Shown here piece after piece: positions 8,140 through 17,845 of a stretch of DNA of 20,334 nucleotides. Position 1 is the first letter of the stretch; each line of letters begins with the position of its first letter. This stretch comes from Flavobacteriales bacterium (GTDB taxonomy: Bacteria; Bacteroidota; Bacteroidia; Flavobacteriales_F; PHOS-HE28). A program made the translations under genes and the position numbers. Location of the stretch: NCBI GenBank assembly GCA_020635695.1, contig JACJZH010000021.1, positions 1-20,334 of the forward strand, read 5' to 3'. The notes beneath the pieces are model-generated. The model was not told where the DNA came from. It made no database searches and was given only the letters and a program-made list of their open reading frames with translations.

Positions 8140-9254
8140 CGGAAAAGTCGGATGGCCTGGCCTTTGGTGATGGGGGTTCCCCCGGTGGTCACGGCCTCGA
8201 TCGCGTAAAAGTAGTAGCCGTCGGGACAGGGCTCTCCGTTCAGATCCCGCCCATCCCAGGACTTCAAGGAGTTGGCGGCGAACACCAGTTCGTTGTTGTT
8301 GGCATTGTAGATCCGGACCCGGACGTCCGCCAACCCGGTCCCCTGGGCCCGCAGCTCATCGTTGGTCAGGTCGTTGTTCGGGCTGAAGACGTTGGGGATG
8401 AACAGGGTGAACTCCTCGCGGACCTGTTCCACTGCGGGCTCGGGCTCCGTTGCCGGTCCCTCGTCGGCATTCTGTTCCACCAGGACGTCCTGTGGGGTCC
8501 CCGGAATGTCCTCGACCTGCTCCGGACGCGGGTGATGGGCGGTCTCGTTCAGGGCCTCTCCCAGGATGCGTTCCACCATGGCCAGGCCACGCGGATCCTG
8601 AGTGCCCGTATCCGTGGAATTCAATCGGGGCTCCATGGTGGCGGGTACCGGAGCATGGCGTTCATCCATCTCGTCGGTGCCCGACTCGCCGGTGTCATCC
8701 CTGCTCACAGGAACGGCAGGAGCGGCTGGATCCAATGCAGGACCTGGCACCGGGGTGCTGCCGCTCATGGATCCCACCTTGGGGCTTGGGTCGGGAACGT
8801 CGGATGCTGCCGTGGTCACCTGGGCCTCCATGCCGGCCGATCCATCCGTCACTTGCGCAGGCTCGGGTTCCTGTGCCGGCACTTCGACCCGATCCCGGGT
8901 CTGAGAGACCATGTCGGATCCTTGGGTGGAGTTCCACCACCAGAGGCCACCGGTAAGCCCCACGGCCACGATACCGGCCGCGATCCATCCGCCAGCGCTG
9001 CCCAGCAGGCCTCCGCCCGCAGTGGTCCCGGCAGCGGCTCCATGGCCCAGCTGTCCGGCGATGTGCTGCCAGACCCCCGGGTCCACCGTGCTCTCATGTC
9101 CGTTGAACCGGTCCTGGAACAGGTCCAGGTCGGCATCCACGGCGGCCTCCACCAACTGGGCCTGCACCCCTTCCCACACGGTGGGGTCCACCGGCAGCTC
9201 GTGCCCGGTGAAGCGCTCCTGCAGGAGGCCGGTCAATTCATCCTTCCCTTCCAT
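8136..9254 (-). CDS. Single-span anti-sigma-like protein with C-terminal CHU_C (T9SS type B) domain
   Basis: This 372-residue protein has no N-terminal signal peptide. Residues 7-34 and 43-69 are two copies of a short motif (RF.GHE..VDP.VW), presumably cytoplasmic. One membrane span lies at about 88-107 (GWIAAGIVAVGL, then Trp-rich). A Pro/Glu/Thr/Ser-rich linker covers about 110-280. A complete CHU_C domain fills 283-372 (FIPNVFSPNNDLTNDE, VRIYN, SWDGRD, PDGYYFYAIE, IRLFR). Expected topology is N-in, C-out, with the CHU_C domain in the periplasm. It overlaps the upstream ECF sigma gene by 17 bases and the downstream adhesin by 4 (ATGA). An anti-sigma role is inferred from that position and from the cytoplasm-span-periplasm layout; no zinc-finger HxxxCxxC motif is present. 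Alternatively it could simply be a membrane-anchored T9SS client. Confidence 0.85.
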   Translation of the reverse strand: MEGKDELTGLLQERFTGHELPVDPTVWEGVQAQLVEAAVDADLDLFQDRFNGHESTVDPGVWQHIAGQLGHGAAAGTTAGGGLLGSAGGWIAAGIVAVGLTGGLWWWNSTQGSDMVSQTRDRVEVPAQEPEPAQVTDGSAGMEAQVTTAASDVPDPSPKVGSMSGSTPVPGPALDPAAPAVPVSRDDTGESGTDEMDERHAPVPATMEPRLNSTDTGTQDPRGLAMVERILGEALNETAHHPRPEQVEDIPGTPQDVLVEQNADEGPATEPEPAVEQVREEFTLFIPNVFSPNNDLTNDELRAQGTGLADVRVRIYNANNNELVFAANSLKSWDGRDLNGEPCPDGYYFYAIEAVTTGGTPITKGQAIRLFR

Positions 9255-9795
9255 TCGGATAGTGCTCTACGACCTCCTGCGGAAGGAGTTTCCGCAGGTA
9301 GGCCCGTGCCTTCATGAACTGGCTCTTCGAGGTGTTCTCGGAGACGCCCAACATCTCGGCGATCTCCTTGTGCGGGTAGCCCTCTATGGCGAACAGGTTG
9401 AACACGGTGCGGTAGCCATCCGGAAGCTGCTGGATCAGCGCCATCAGCTCGTCGGTGGTCATGCCGCTCAGCGCGCTGGAACTGCCCGCATGCAGGTGCT
9501 CGGCCTCGGTCAGGTCCACGCTGTGCGCATAAGGCTTGTTGCGGCGCAGGTGGTCCAGTGCGGTGTTCACCATGGTGCGGGAGACCCAGCCACCCAAGGG
9601 GCCATCGCCGCGGAAGTCGCCGATCTTCTGGAAGACCTTGACGAAACCGTCCTGCAGCATGTCCTGGGCCTGGTCGCGCCCGCTGGCATATCGCATGCAC
9701 ACGCTCATCATCTTGCGCGCATACTGCTCATACAGAGCCCGTTGCGCGATCGGGTCGCCCTTGACACATCCAGCCACGATCTGCTCGTCCGTCAT
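9238..9795 (-). CDS. ECF-type RNA polymerase sigma factor (first system)
   Basis: This 185-residue sigma-70 family protein has region 2 at about residues 12-80 (DMLQDGFVKVFQKIGDF, then WVSRTMVNTALDHLRR) and region 4 at about 115-170 (LPDGYRTVFNLFAIEGYPHKEIAEML, then SENTSKSQFMKARAYLRK, the helix-turn-helix that reads the -35 element). The start MTDEQIVAGC at 9793-9795 gives the usual ECF length. A longer reading from 9903 would add 36 atypical residues and intrude on the lepA leader. It is the first gene of a block continuing into the CHU_C anti-sigma-like protein (17-base overlap) and two CHU_C adhesins, so it probably directs transcription of that surface-protein operon. It lies divergent from lepA. 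Confidence 0.93.
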   Translation of the reverse strand: MTDEQIVAGCVKGDPIAQRALYEQYARKMMSVCMRYASGRDQAQDMLQDGFVKVFQKIGDFRGDGPLGGWVSRTMVNTALDHLRRNKPYAHSVDLTEAEHLHAGSSSALSGMTTDELMALIQQLPDGYRTVFNLFAIEGYPHKEIAEMLGVSENTSKSQFMKARAYLRKLLPQEVVEHYPNGREG

Positions 9796-9843
9796 GACGG
9801 TCCCGGGTGATGATGCGATCCACCCCCGTTCGGTTGCCTGGGG

Positions 9844-9870
9844 GTACAGGGAACGCTTCCTCCAAGTTAC
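9844..9870 (-). promoter_or_regulatory. Possible ECF-type promoter of the first sigma operon
   Basis: On the minus strand, GTAAC (9870-9866) is followed after 16 bases by CTGTAC (9849-9844), about 50 bases before the sigma start codon. The GTAAC and the spacing match the three elements in the right block, but the -10 half differs (CTGT instead of CGTC). Self-activation by the sigma factor it precedes is plausible. One isolated copy is weak evidence. Confidence 0.25.
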
Positions 9871-9902
9871 GACACCGGGGGCCGCGGCCCGATCGGCCGG
9901 CA

Positions 9903-9910
9903 TACCTTTG
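9903..9910 (+). promoter_or_regulatory. Bacteroidota -7 box upstream of lepA
   Basis: TACCTTTG matches the TAnnTTTG -7 consensus of the Bacteroidota primary sigma factor. It would give a leader of roughly 15-18 bases before the lepA ATG at 9933. A matching -33 TTG at the usual distance is not evident. An AGGAA ribosome-binding-like stretch lies at about 9922-9926. Confidence 0.5.
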
Positions 9911-9932
9911 CACGCCTTTTCAGGAACGTCCC

Positions 9933-11720
<1,788 letters not shown>

Positions 11721-11821
11721 GCGAGCCCTTCCATGGCCACGCTGGGCCGCGGTCGCACACCTTCCCCGAGGAAGAGCAGGATACAACGCCAACCCTTGCG
11801 CGGCGGTGTTCCAGCAGAGGA

Positions 11822-11840
11822 CCGATCCTTCGCCGATCGG
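11822..11840. terminator. Weak hairpin between convergent genes
   Basis: CCGATC and GATCGG form a perfect 6-bp stem around a 7-base loop, midway between the convergent lepA and Reg_prop genes. No T-run follows on either strand. Its position suits a bidirectional stop, but the structure is marginal. Confidence 0.25.
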
Positions 11841-11853
11841 CCCGCACCCGGGA

Positions 11854-13086
11854 TCACTCCACCACCAACCGCATCGATCCGAGCCTGCGACCATCCTCGC
11901 TCAGGCGGATGGTGTAGATGCCGGAAGCAAGCCCTTGCCGATGGAGCATCACTTCACGGCCTCCCGTTCCACGCATGGTCCGCAGGGTGCGCCCCTGCAT
12001 GTCCAGCACGTCGATCCGCGCGCCTGAGGAAAGGGTCTCGCTGAAGATCAGGTTGGTGTGCGTGGAACAGGGATTGGGCCGGGCCTGCAGGCCGACCCGG
12101 GACGGTAGCTCCTCGATCCCGATGTTCGTGTCCCCGATGCGCGTAAGACCTGTGCTGGTGGCCACCCAGATGTTGTTCTCCGGCGATACGGACAGACGGC
12201 GCACGTTTGGCCCTGCCAGGCCATCGCTGGTCTCCAGTTGGTCCCACATGATCCCATCGTAGTGGCTGACGCCCCCTTCGGTCACGAGATAATCCACATA
12301 CACACCTGCCCAGACACGTCCATTGGCATCCAGGACCAGGTCGGTCACAGGGTTCAGCGTATCCGGCGGCGGCAGTTGGAACAGCCGGGTGTGTTGTTCC
12401 AGCACGTTGTTGCTCCCATCAAGCACGGTGATCCCGCTCGCGGTCCCGATCCAGCGTTCGGTGCTGCCCAGAGCGATGCTGTTGATGCGCGGCGAAATGA
12501 GCCCGTCCGACTGGGTGATGTAGCTGAACGCATTGCCATCGTAAATGATGATGCCTGACAGGCCTCCGGCCATCCACACGTCACCGTTGCCATCGAAAGC
12601 GAAGTGGTTCACTCCACCAAAGGGTACCTCGGGCTGTCCGAAGCTGGTGAACACATTGCCATCGTATCGGGTGGCACCTTGCACGGTACCGATCCACACA
12701 TCGCCGTTCGGGGCCTGCTTGATGTTCCGGATCTGATCGCTCCCCAGTCCGTCCGCGGTGGTGTAGGTGGTGTAGGTGGACCCATCGAACACGCTCACCC
12801 CGAAATCGGTGCCGGCCCAGATGGAACCATCCGCCGCCACGGCTATGGCATTGATGCTGTTGTCGGCCAGGCCGGGGTGGGTGGTGGTGTTGTGCACCGT
12901 GAACGAACTGCCATCGAAGAACGCCACGCCAGCGGCCGTGGCGATCCACACGGAGTCTCCCCCCAGGGCGACCACATCACGACAACTGGAGCTGGGCAGC
13001 CCGTCGGCATCGGTGTAGGAGACCAGGGTCTGTGCGGGGGCCATGGTGCCGAGCAGAAGGGCCGTGATCGTGAGTCGTGCTTTCAT
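11854..13086 (-). CDS. Secreted Reg_prop-type beta-propeller with T9SS type A sorting domain
   Basis: This 410-residue protein starts at the ATG at 13084-13086 (MKARLTITALLLG), giving a signal peptide ending near residue 19 (APAQ). The longer frame from 13131 would add 15 residues lying inside the preceding gene. About seven blades of the two-component-regulator-propeller type follow, with recurring motifs such as DSVWIAT, GSIWAGT, GDVWIGT, GDVWMAG, ERWIGT, GRVWAG and NNIWVAT, each about 45 residues apart and often followed by G....DG..F. The last 80 or so residues (ARPNPCSTHTNL onward, with LDMQGR) form a T9SS type A signal. There is no histidine kinase part, so this is a free surface or secreted propeller of unknown ligand. 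Its start overlaps the CotH gene stop by four bases (ATGA). Confidence 0.9.
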   Translation of the reverse strand: MKARLTITALLLGTMAPAQTLVSYTDADGLPSSSCRDVVALGGDSVWIATAAGVAFFDGSSFTVHNTTTHPGLADNSINAIAVAADGSIWAGTDFGVSVFDGSTYTTYTTADGLGSDQIRNIKQAPNGDVWIGTVQGATRYDGNVFTSFGQPEVPFGGVNHFAFDGNGDVWMAGGLSGIIIYDGNAFSYITQSDGLISPRINSIALGSTERWIGTASGITVLDGSNNVLEQHTRLFQLPPPDTLNPVTDLVLDANGRVWAGVYVDYLVTEGGVSHYDGIMWDQLETSDGLAGPNVRRLSVSPENNIWVATSTGLTRIGDTNIGIEELPSRVGLQARPNPCSTHTNLIFSETLSSGARIDVLDMQGRTLRTMRGTGGREVMLHRQGLASGIYTIRLSEDGRRLGSMRLVVE

Positions 13087-15353
13087 TCTGATAGGATGAA
13101 GGGTTCCTGTGTCGATGTTTCCGAATTCCATACGTGCAGCACGTAGGAGCCTGCGGCCATTCGGGCCGTTGAGATGCGGATCAGTTCGTTGGTGCCACGA
13201 TCGATCGCGCCAAGCACTTCGCGGCCATCCATGGACAGGACGCGGACCTCGAACGGTGCGCTCATGCGAACGATGGCGAACACATCCCCATTGGAAGGGT
13301 TCGGATAAAGCTGAAGAGGTTCGTCCAGGCCGTCGGTGCTCAAGGCCATGTTCCGGCTGCCGAAGGACGGGAGCAGCTCACGGAACGCGCCGGTGCCGTT
13401 GGGAAAGCGGCCCGTGGTGGAGATGGGATATTGCGTGCCAAAGGTCACCTGATCGAGCAGGGTGCTGTCCGCCGCGAAGAGGTACAGGGACTCGCCACTG
13501 GCATCCAGTGCGAAGTCCGCATGCAGATCACCCTGTCCCGGCTGCCCATCGGCCCACACGACCAGGTAGCCACCTGGAGCGACCTGCTCGGCCGGCAAGG
13601 CCCACTTCAACGGAACGTCCGCGTCGTCCGTCAGAAAGAGCCCCTCCGTGCTCACGGTCCCAGCGGTCCGGTTGAACAGTTCGATCCAATCATCGGCCTC
13701 GCCTTGCTCATCGAGGACCAGCCCTTCGTTGTAGGCCATCAGCTCGTTGATGACGAGCTCGCCGGCCGAGGGCAGGGTCAGCAGTTCGTGGGTCTCGAAG
13801 GCGGCGCGCACAGGGGAGAACGTGCCGGCCGTGGCGTTCTCGGCGTAGAGGTAGAACTGGACCCGGTTGCTGGCCACCGAGATCGTCGCTCCATGGATGC
13901 CATCGCCTGCTGGTCCGTCATCGTGCATGCCATCGTCCAGCATTTCCATGTAGGAGAACCGCTCTTGCTCCGAGAAGCGGTACGCCAGGAATACGGTGTC
14001 CGAGCCGACGATCCGCGCCCGGATGGTGAGGTCCGTTCCCACCGAGAACTGTGTAGGGGCATGATCGAGGTCACTGATCACAGGTCCACCCGCGAAACCA
14101 GGATAACCCTCCAGGTAAGCGGACCGCGCATCCATCAGGTCCCTGATGCCCGGGTAGTCGATCAGGTCGTTCACCGTGGTGTCCAGGTTCTGGTGGAACA
14201 TGGCGTCGGTGTAGAACTTGTTCGTATCCGCGAGCACATCGGAGGTGATGGCGGCCTGCATGGCCGAGGCCCGGGCGTAGTACGATCCGTCCGAGAAATT
14301 CTCCTGGACCATGGTGCGCAGATGGGCCAGGAACATCCGCCGGTAGGTGTCGTTGGTCAGCAGGTTCCTGAACAGCGGACGGGGATGGACCAGGAACTCG
14401 TTCAACTGGGTCAGGGGGTCGTACTGCTTCGCCTGGGGAATGCTGAAACCGGCGAAATGGATGGAGGCATCGGTGAGGCGGAAGCTCGCGAAGGACATGT
14501 TCAGGTCCCACGGGATGGTGTTCCATGCCCCCGATCGGTCCTTGAACAGGTAGTAGTTCTGCGCGTAGCCCACATAACTGTCGAAGTTGATGAGCACCAG
14601 GTTCAGCGCGTGCATCCAGAGGGCACGGTCCACGTTCAGGAGCTGGTGGATGCTGTCCGGTTGCTGGTTCAGTACATCGATCAGCTCCAGAAGGTCGCCC
14701 CAGCCATGTTCGGACTCCATGGTGTACAGGGGGTAGTAGGATGTGGAATCGCTGCCCGGTGCATCGCTCAGGTTGGAGTTCTCCCCGTTCAGGTCCACCT
14801 GCGCCGGATTCCCCTTCACCAGCACACCATCGCGCGTGCCGAAATGCAGGTCCGTGAACTCGGCGTTCACAGACTCCACGTTCGTGTACAGACCGATGTA
14901 GACATCGTTCACGTATACCCTGGCATAGTTCGCCCGGGATGCCGGCATGTACTTCCTCGCCACCTCGTAGCTCAAGGCCTCACGGACGAAGGAAGGGTCC
15001 TGGATCACGTTGCTCAGCTTCAGCTTGTCCACCCCCTGGTAGCGCTGGCCGGCATGTACGTGGTTCAGCTTGATGTTGAACGGGTTCTTGACGCGGTCCG
15101 AGCCGTAAGAGCTATAGCCCTTGTACCGGACGCCCACGTCCGGGATCAATGTGCCGTTGATGGTCAGGTCACCGGTCAGCCGTTCGTCCTCTCCCGCCAG
15201 GAACAAGGTGTCCAGCAGATCGTCCCAGTTGCTCTCGGCGAAGTAAAGTCGGAACTCCTGCACCTCATCGATGTCGTACAGATCGACCTGCGCCAGGCAT
15301 GCCGAAGGTGCCAGCGACGCCAGCAGCACGCCAAGGAGCAGGTAGGACCGCAT
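13083..15353 (-). CDS. Secreted CotH-kinase family protein with lamin-tail domain and T9SS type A signal
   Basis: This 756-residue protein has a signal peptide (residues 1-21, ending CLAQ). The CotH domain spans about 30-410, with VRYKGYSS (75-82), PFNIKLN (91-97), the aromatic LINFDSYVGYAQNYYLF block (254-270) and PWDLNMSF (281-288), matching the WDLD/N motif of CotH-like atypical kinases. CotH family members can phosphorylate secreted proteins; activity here is inferred, not shown. An Ig-like region (about 430-525) precedes a lamin-tail (LTD) domain at about 528-640 (ELVINELMAYN, DDWIELFN). A T9SS type A signal covers about 680-756 (LYPNPSNGD). It is the middle gene of a three-gene operon, 13 bases after the arylsulfotransferase-like gene and overlapping the propeller gene. 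Confidence 0.93.
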   Translation of the reverse strand: MRSYLLLGVLLASLAPSACLAQVDLYDIDEVQEFRLYFAESNWDDLLDTLFLAGEDERLTGDLTINGTLIPDVGVRYKGYSSYGSDRVKNPFNIKLNHVHAGQRYQGVDKLKLSNVIQDPSFVREALSYEVARKYMPASRANYARVYVNDVYIGLYTNVESVNAEFTDLHFGTRDGVLVKGNPAQVDLNGENSNLSDAPGSDSTSYYPLYTMESEHGWGDLLELIDVLNQQPDSIHQLLNVDRALWMHALNLVLINFDSYVGYAQNYYLFKDRSGAWNTIPWDLNMSFASFRLTDASIHFAGFSIPQAKQYDPLTQLNEFLVHPRPLFRNLLTNDTYRRMFLAHLRTMVQENFSDGSYYARASAMQAAITSDVLADTNKFYTDAMFHQNLDTTVNDLIDYPGIRDLMDARSAYLEGYPGFAGGPVISDLDHAPTQFSVGTDLTIRARIVGSDTVFLAYRFSEQERFSYMEMLDDGMHDDGPAGDGIHGATISVASNRVQFYLYAENATAGTFSPVRAAFETHELLTLPSAGELVINELMAYNEGLVLDEQGEADDWIELFNRTAGTVSTEGLFLTDDADVPLKWALPAEQVAPGGYLVVWADGQPGQGDLHADFALDASGESLYLFAADSTLLDQVTFGTQYPISTTGRFPNGTGAFRELLPSFGSRNMALSTDGLDEPLQLYPNPSNGDVFAIVRMSAPFEVRVLSMDGREVLGAIDRGTNELIRISTARMAAGSYVLHVWNSETSTQEPFILSE

Positions 15354-15366
15354 GTCGATGTACCGT

Positions 15367-16878
15367 TCAGCGGTTCAGAACGACACGTTCGAACAGGTGA
15401 CGGCCGTCGGTCAGTTCCAATTCCACCAGATACCATCCGTTCTGGTGTGTGCCCAGGTCGATCGTGCGCTGCGGAGCAGGGCGGGAGACGATGCGCCCCG
15501 ATGCGTCCATCACGGTGATGGCCCGGATGCTGGAAAGCGATAAGCCGCCTAGGAACAGCGACCCCGTGGTCGGGTTGGGACTGATACCGATGGCGGTCCC
15601 GGTGGATCCTTCCACCCCCGTATTGAGCCCGCAGGGGTCCGCACCCAGCAGGGCGATGATCCCTGCGTCATCGCAGGTGTAGCGGAACGCTTTCTGCGGC
15701 CCATCCGCATACTGCCACACCACGTTGCCATTGGTGTCCACCTCGTACATGTAGCCATTGGAGATGGCCACGAACGTGTTTCCGTCAGGCATGCGGTCGG
15801 ATGCACTTTGTCCGCTGTTGCCGGTCAGTGCCACGTGGCGCCAGTCGTACGTGGAAGGCGTGAAGGCCTGACCCGGTGTGCGCGTGTAGGTGTATCCGTT
15901 CAGAGGAGGGTCGATCGCGTCGATCGTGGTGCCCGTGTTACCCAAAGCGGAGTTGTTCACGAACTGCAGGTACCCGGCGTTCGGCCTGCCTGGCTTGATC
16001 CAGCGCACATCGTGCACCGCGGCCGGGATCACCTGCGTGCCCGGAGTGTCATAGTTGTCAGGATTCCCCCAGCGGTACAGGAAGTCACCACCCATGCCGG
16101 AATTCCCTCCGCTGCTCGTGGCGGCCTCTGCAGTGGTGGTGCTGTGGTCGATGATGAAGATCTCGCTCAGCAGTCTTGAACTGAAGGCGATCTGGTCCAG
16201 GTCTGGATTGTAGTCGATGCCGTTCACATGGAACCAATCCCCGCCACCGCCCGGTCCGCCAAGACTGCTGACGGGCACATTGATGTCCATCCGTTCAGGG
16301 TGGTCGCTGATGACCACGTAGTTGGGCTTGTTCGGGTCCACGTCCTGGATGAAGTGGTCCAGCATGTTCCATTCCCAGACCACCTGGCCACCCGTGCCGT
16401 TCTGCTGGACCTCGATGATCCGCGTGGGGTACTTGTTCTGGTTGCCCGTGTAGCCCAACGCCTGGAGCGCCGCGTTCCCGGGATTGTACCACGCGATGAG
16501 CAGCACGTTGCCGTTCGGCATCAGGCAGAGGTCATGGTGGGTCACGTAGGTCGACGTGGAATACACGAACTCCCAGACCACGTTGTTGGAGGGATCCACT
16601 TCCTGCACCTTGCCGGCCACGGCTGCTCCGTTCAGTTGGTTCCCGTTGTTGACCACTGAGCGCACCAGGTTGCCGTTGTCCTTCAGCGCCATCGCATAGG
16701 CATTGGAACCGGACATGTTCCACTGCTTGGCGATGGTGCCGTTCTCATCGAGGAGTCGTGCCGTGGTGGAATTCAAGTTCCCGTACAAGACGTAACCGTC
16801 GAACTGTGCGGTAGAGCCTCCGGCCAGAGCGACCGAACAGAGGAGGAGGGATCTGGACAGGAGGGGAGAAGGTCTCAT
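15367..16878 (-). CDS. Secreted arylsulfotransferase-like (ASST family) propeller with T9SS type A signal
   Basis: This 503-residue protein has a signal peptide (about residues 1-24, ending STAQ). Family-like features are HHDLCLMPNGNVLLIAW, DWFHVNGIDYNP followed by DQIAFSSR, HDVRWIKPG and YDWRHVALTGNSGQSASDR with PDGNTFVAISNG. These resemble the His/Asn- and Arg-bearing propeller loops of ASST enzymes, which transfer sulfate between phenolic esters. Substrate and activity cannot be read from the sequence; many flavobacterial members are uncharacterised. The C-terminus (about 430-503, GISPNPTTGSLFL, with MDASGR) is a T9SS type A signal. It is the first gene of the operon with CotH and Reg_prop. 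In the 199 bases upstream I found no convincing TAnnTTTG box. Confidence 0.85.
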   Translation of the reverse strand: MRPSPLLSRSLLLCSVALAGGSTAQFDGYVLYGNLNSTTARLLDENGTIAKQWNMSGSNAYAMALKDNGNLVRSVVNNGNQLNGAAVAGKVQEVDPSNNVVWEFVYSTSTYVTHHDLCLMPNGNVLLIAWYNPGNAALQALGYTGNQNKYPTRIIEVQQNGTGGQVVWEWNMLDHFIQDVDPNKPNYVVISDHPERMDINVPVSSLGGPGGGGDWFHVNGIDYNPDLDQIAFSSRLLSEIFIIDHSTTTAEAATSSGGNSGMGGDFLYRWGNPDNYDTPGTQVIPAAVHDVRWIKPGRPNAGYLQFVNNSALGNTGTTIDAIDPPLNGYTYTRTPGQAFTPSTYDWRHVALTGNSGQSASDRMPDGNTFVAISNGYMYEVDTNGNVVWQYADGPQKAFRYTCDDAGIIALLGADPCGLNTGVEGSTGTAIGISPNPTTGSLFLGGLSLSSIRAITVMDASGRIVSRPAPQRTIDLGTHQNGWYLVELELTDGRHLFERVVLNR

Positions 16879-17077
16879 TCGAGAGGTTCAATTAGTGGCG
16901 TACTGTACCTGGAAGCGCACGCGTTGGACACACAGGGTCAACAATGGTTTAACGCTGGCTTCAAGTGCCACAGGCACAGGGGGTCACAGGGCAGGCCCGG
17001 GTCCACAGTGGACACATGCGACCATCGATCCCGACCTCGGGAAGGCGGATCCGGACCGGGACGCGCTCCCGCGGCGC

Positions 17078-17713
17078 CTACTGCGGAAAGCTGAAGGTGA
17101 GCGCTCCGAAGAACCCGAACTGATAGATGCTGCTGTAGGTGCTGATGCCTGCACCCGTGCTCACGCCTCCCGTCCCGGCACCGAGATACAGTCCGCCGCT
17201 GGCGCCTTGGATGGGAGACAATACCTGGGCACCCAGCTTGATGCCGACCCGCTCGCTGGGACTGATCATCAGGCCCAGGCGTCCGCCCCAGGCGAACTTG
17301 GTGCTGGAGCCGGCGTCACTACTTGCCCAGCCTGCTCCCACGAGAAGCCCGCCAAAGCCCTTCAGCTTGTCGTTGAACGGGGCGTATCCAAGACCACCCA
17401 GCATCAGGTAGTTGGCCGTGACATCCGTGGTGAACCGTCCCAGGCTGGTCTCGATGTAGCCCGTGGTGGGTTGCATCTGATAGTATACCTCGATGGCCTT
17501 GTTCGGGCGGAACTCGTACTCGAGCCCGCCGCCGAAATGAGCACTTTCGTTGATCGCCCCTTCCCGCCAGGTGAAGCCCTGATACGTTCCGCCCAAGGGA
17601 AAACGGTCGCGGAAGGTGTAGCCCCCGTAGAGGTTCAGGCGAAGCACCTGGGCGCTGGCCGGAGCGGCCACGACCAACAGGAGCGTGAGGTAGGCGAACT
17701 TGCGAAGGGTCAT
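17078..17713 (-). CDS. Predicted outer-membrane beta-barrel protein
   Basis: This 211-residue protein starts at the ATG at 17711-17713 (MTLRKFAYL), giving a signal peptide ending ASAQ (residue 22). The longer frame from 17782 would precede it with 23 charged residues. The mature part alternates hydrophobic and polar residues with many Gly and aromatic residues (LNLYGGYTF, HFGGGLEYEF, YLMLGGLGYAPF, WGGRLGLMI) and ends in the aromatic strand FGALTFSFPQ, consistent with an 8-strand-like OmpA/OMP_b-brl barrel. No ligand or plug domain is visible. It lies alone on the minus strand, divergent from the second ECF sigma operon across 132 bases, so shared regulation is possible but unproven. Confidence 0.82.
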   Translation of the reverse strand: MTLRKFAYLTLLLVVAAPASAQVLRLNLYGGYTFRDRFPLGGTYQGFTWREGAINESAHFGGGLEYEFRPNKAIEVYYQMQPTTGYIETSLGRFTTDVTANYLMLGGLGYAPFNDKLKGFGGLLVGAGWASSDAGSSTKFAWGGRLGLMISPSERVGIKLGAQVLSPIQGASGGLYLGAGTGGVSTGAGISTYSSIYQFGFFGALTFSFPQ

Positions 17714-17798
17714 GTCGATCGGATGGAGGCGCAACTTACTCCAGGCTGCCCTTTCATGGTCCTTTCCGGACCGAAAATGCATGGTGTTGGGCGGGCCT

Positions 17799-17823
17799 GT
17801 AACTTTCGGGAAGGCGGGCCGTC
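17799..17823 (+). promoter_or_regulatory. ECF-type promoter of the second sigma operon
   Basis: GTAAC (17799-17803, within TGTAACT) is separated by exactly 16 bases from CGTC (17820-17823, continuing CGTCACACC). The same two halves recur before two other genes in this block. The CGTC begins 26 bases before the sigma factor ATG. GTAAC/CGTC halves at 16-17 bases are typical of ECF sigma promoters, so autoregulation is inferred. Confidence 0.65.
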
Positions 17824-17845
17824 ACACCCTTGAAGCCCCCCGGAA

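Noticed and set aside
13431..15518. 695-codon plus-strand open frame opposite the CotH gene
   Set aside because: It is antisense to a protein with CotH, LTD and T9SS motifs, and its composition is typical of a GC-rich shadow.
16965..16977. Short GTGCC-ACA-GGCAC hairpin between the beta-barrel and arylsulfotransferase-like genes
   Set aside because: Only 5 bp with a 3-base loop and no T-run; expected by chance in GC-rich DNA.
17731..17738. TAAGTTGC on the minus strand before the beta-barrel gene as a -7 box
   Set aside because: It deviates from TAnnTTTG, no TTG lies at the -33 distance, and it is too close to the start codon to be convincing.
16895..17833. Plus-strand open frame of 312 codons covering the beta-barrel gene and its flanks
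   Set aside because: It crosses two intergenic regions and lies antisense to a protein with a signal peptide and barrel strands; no family features.
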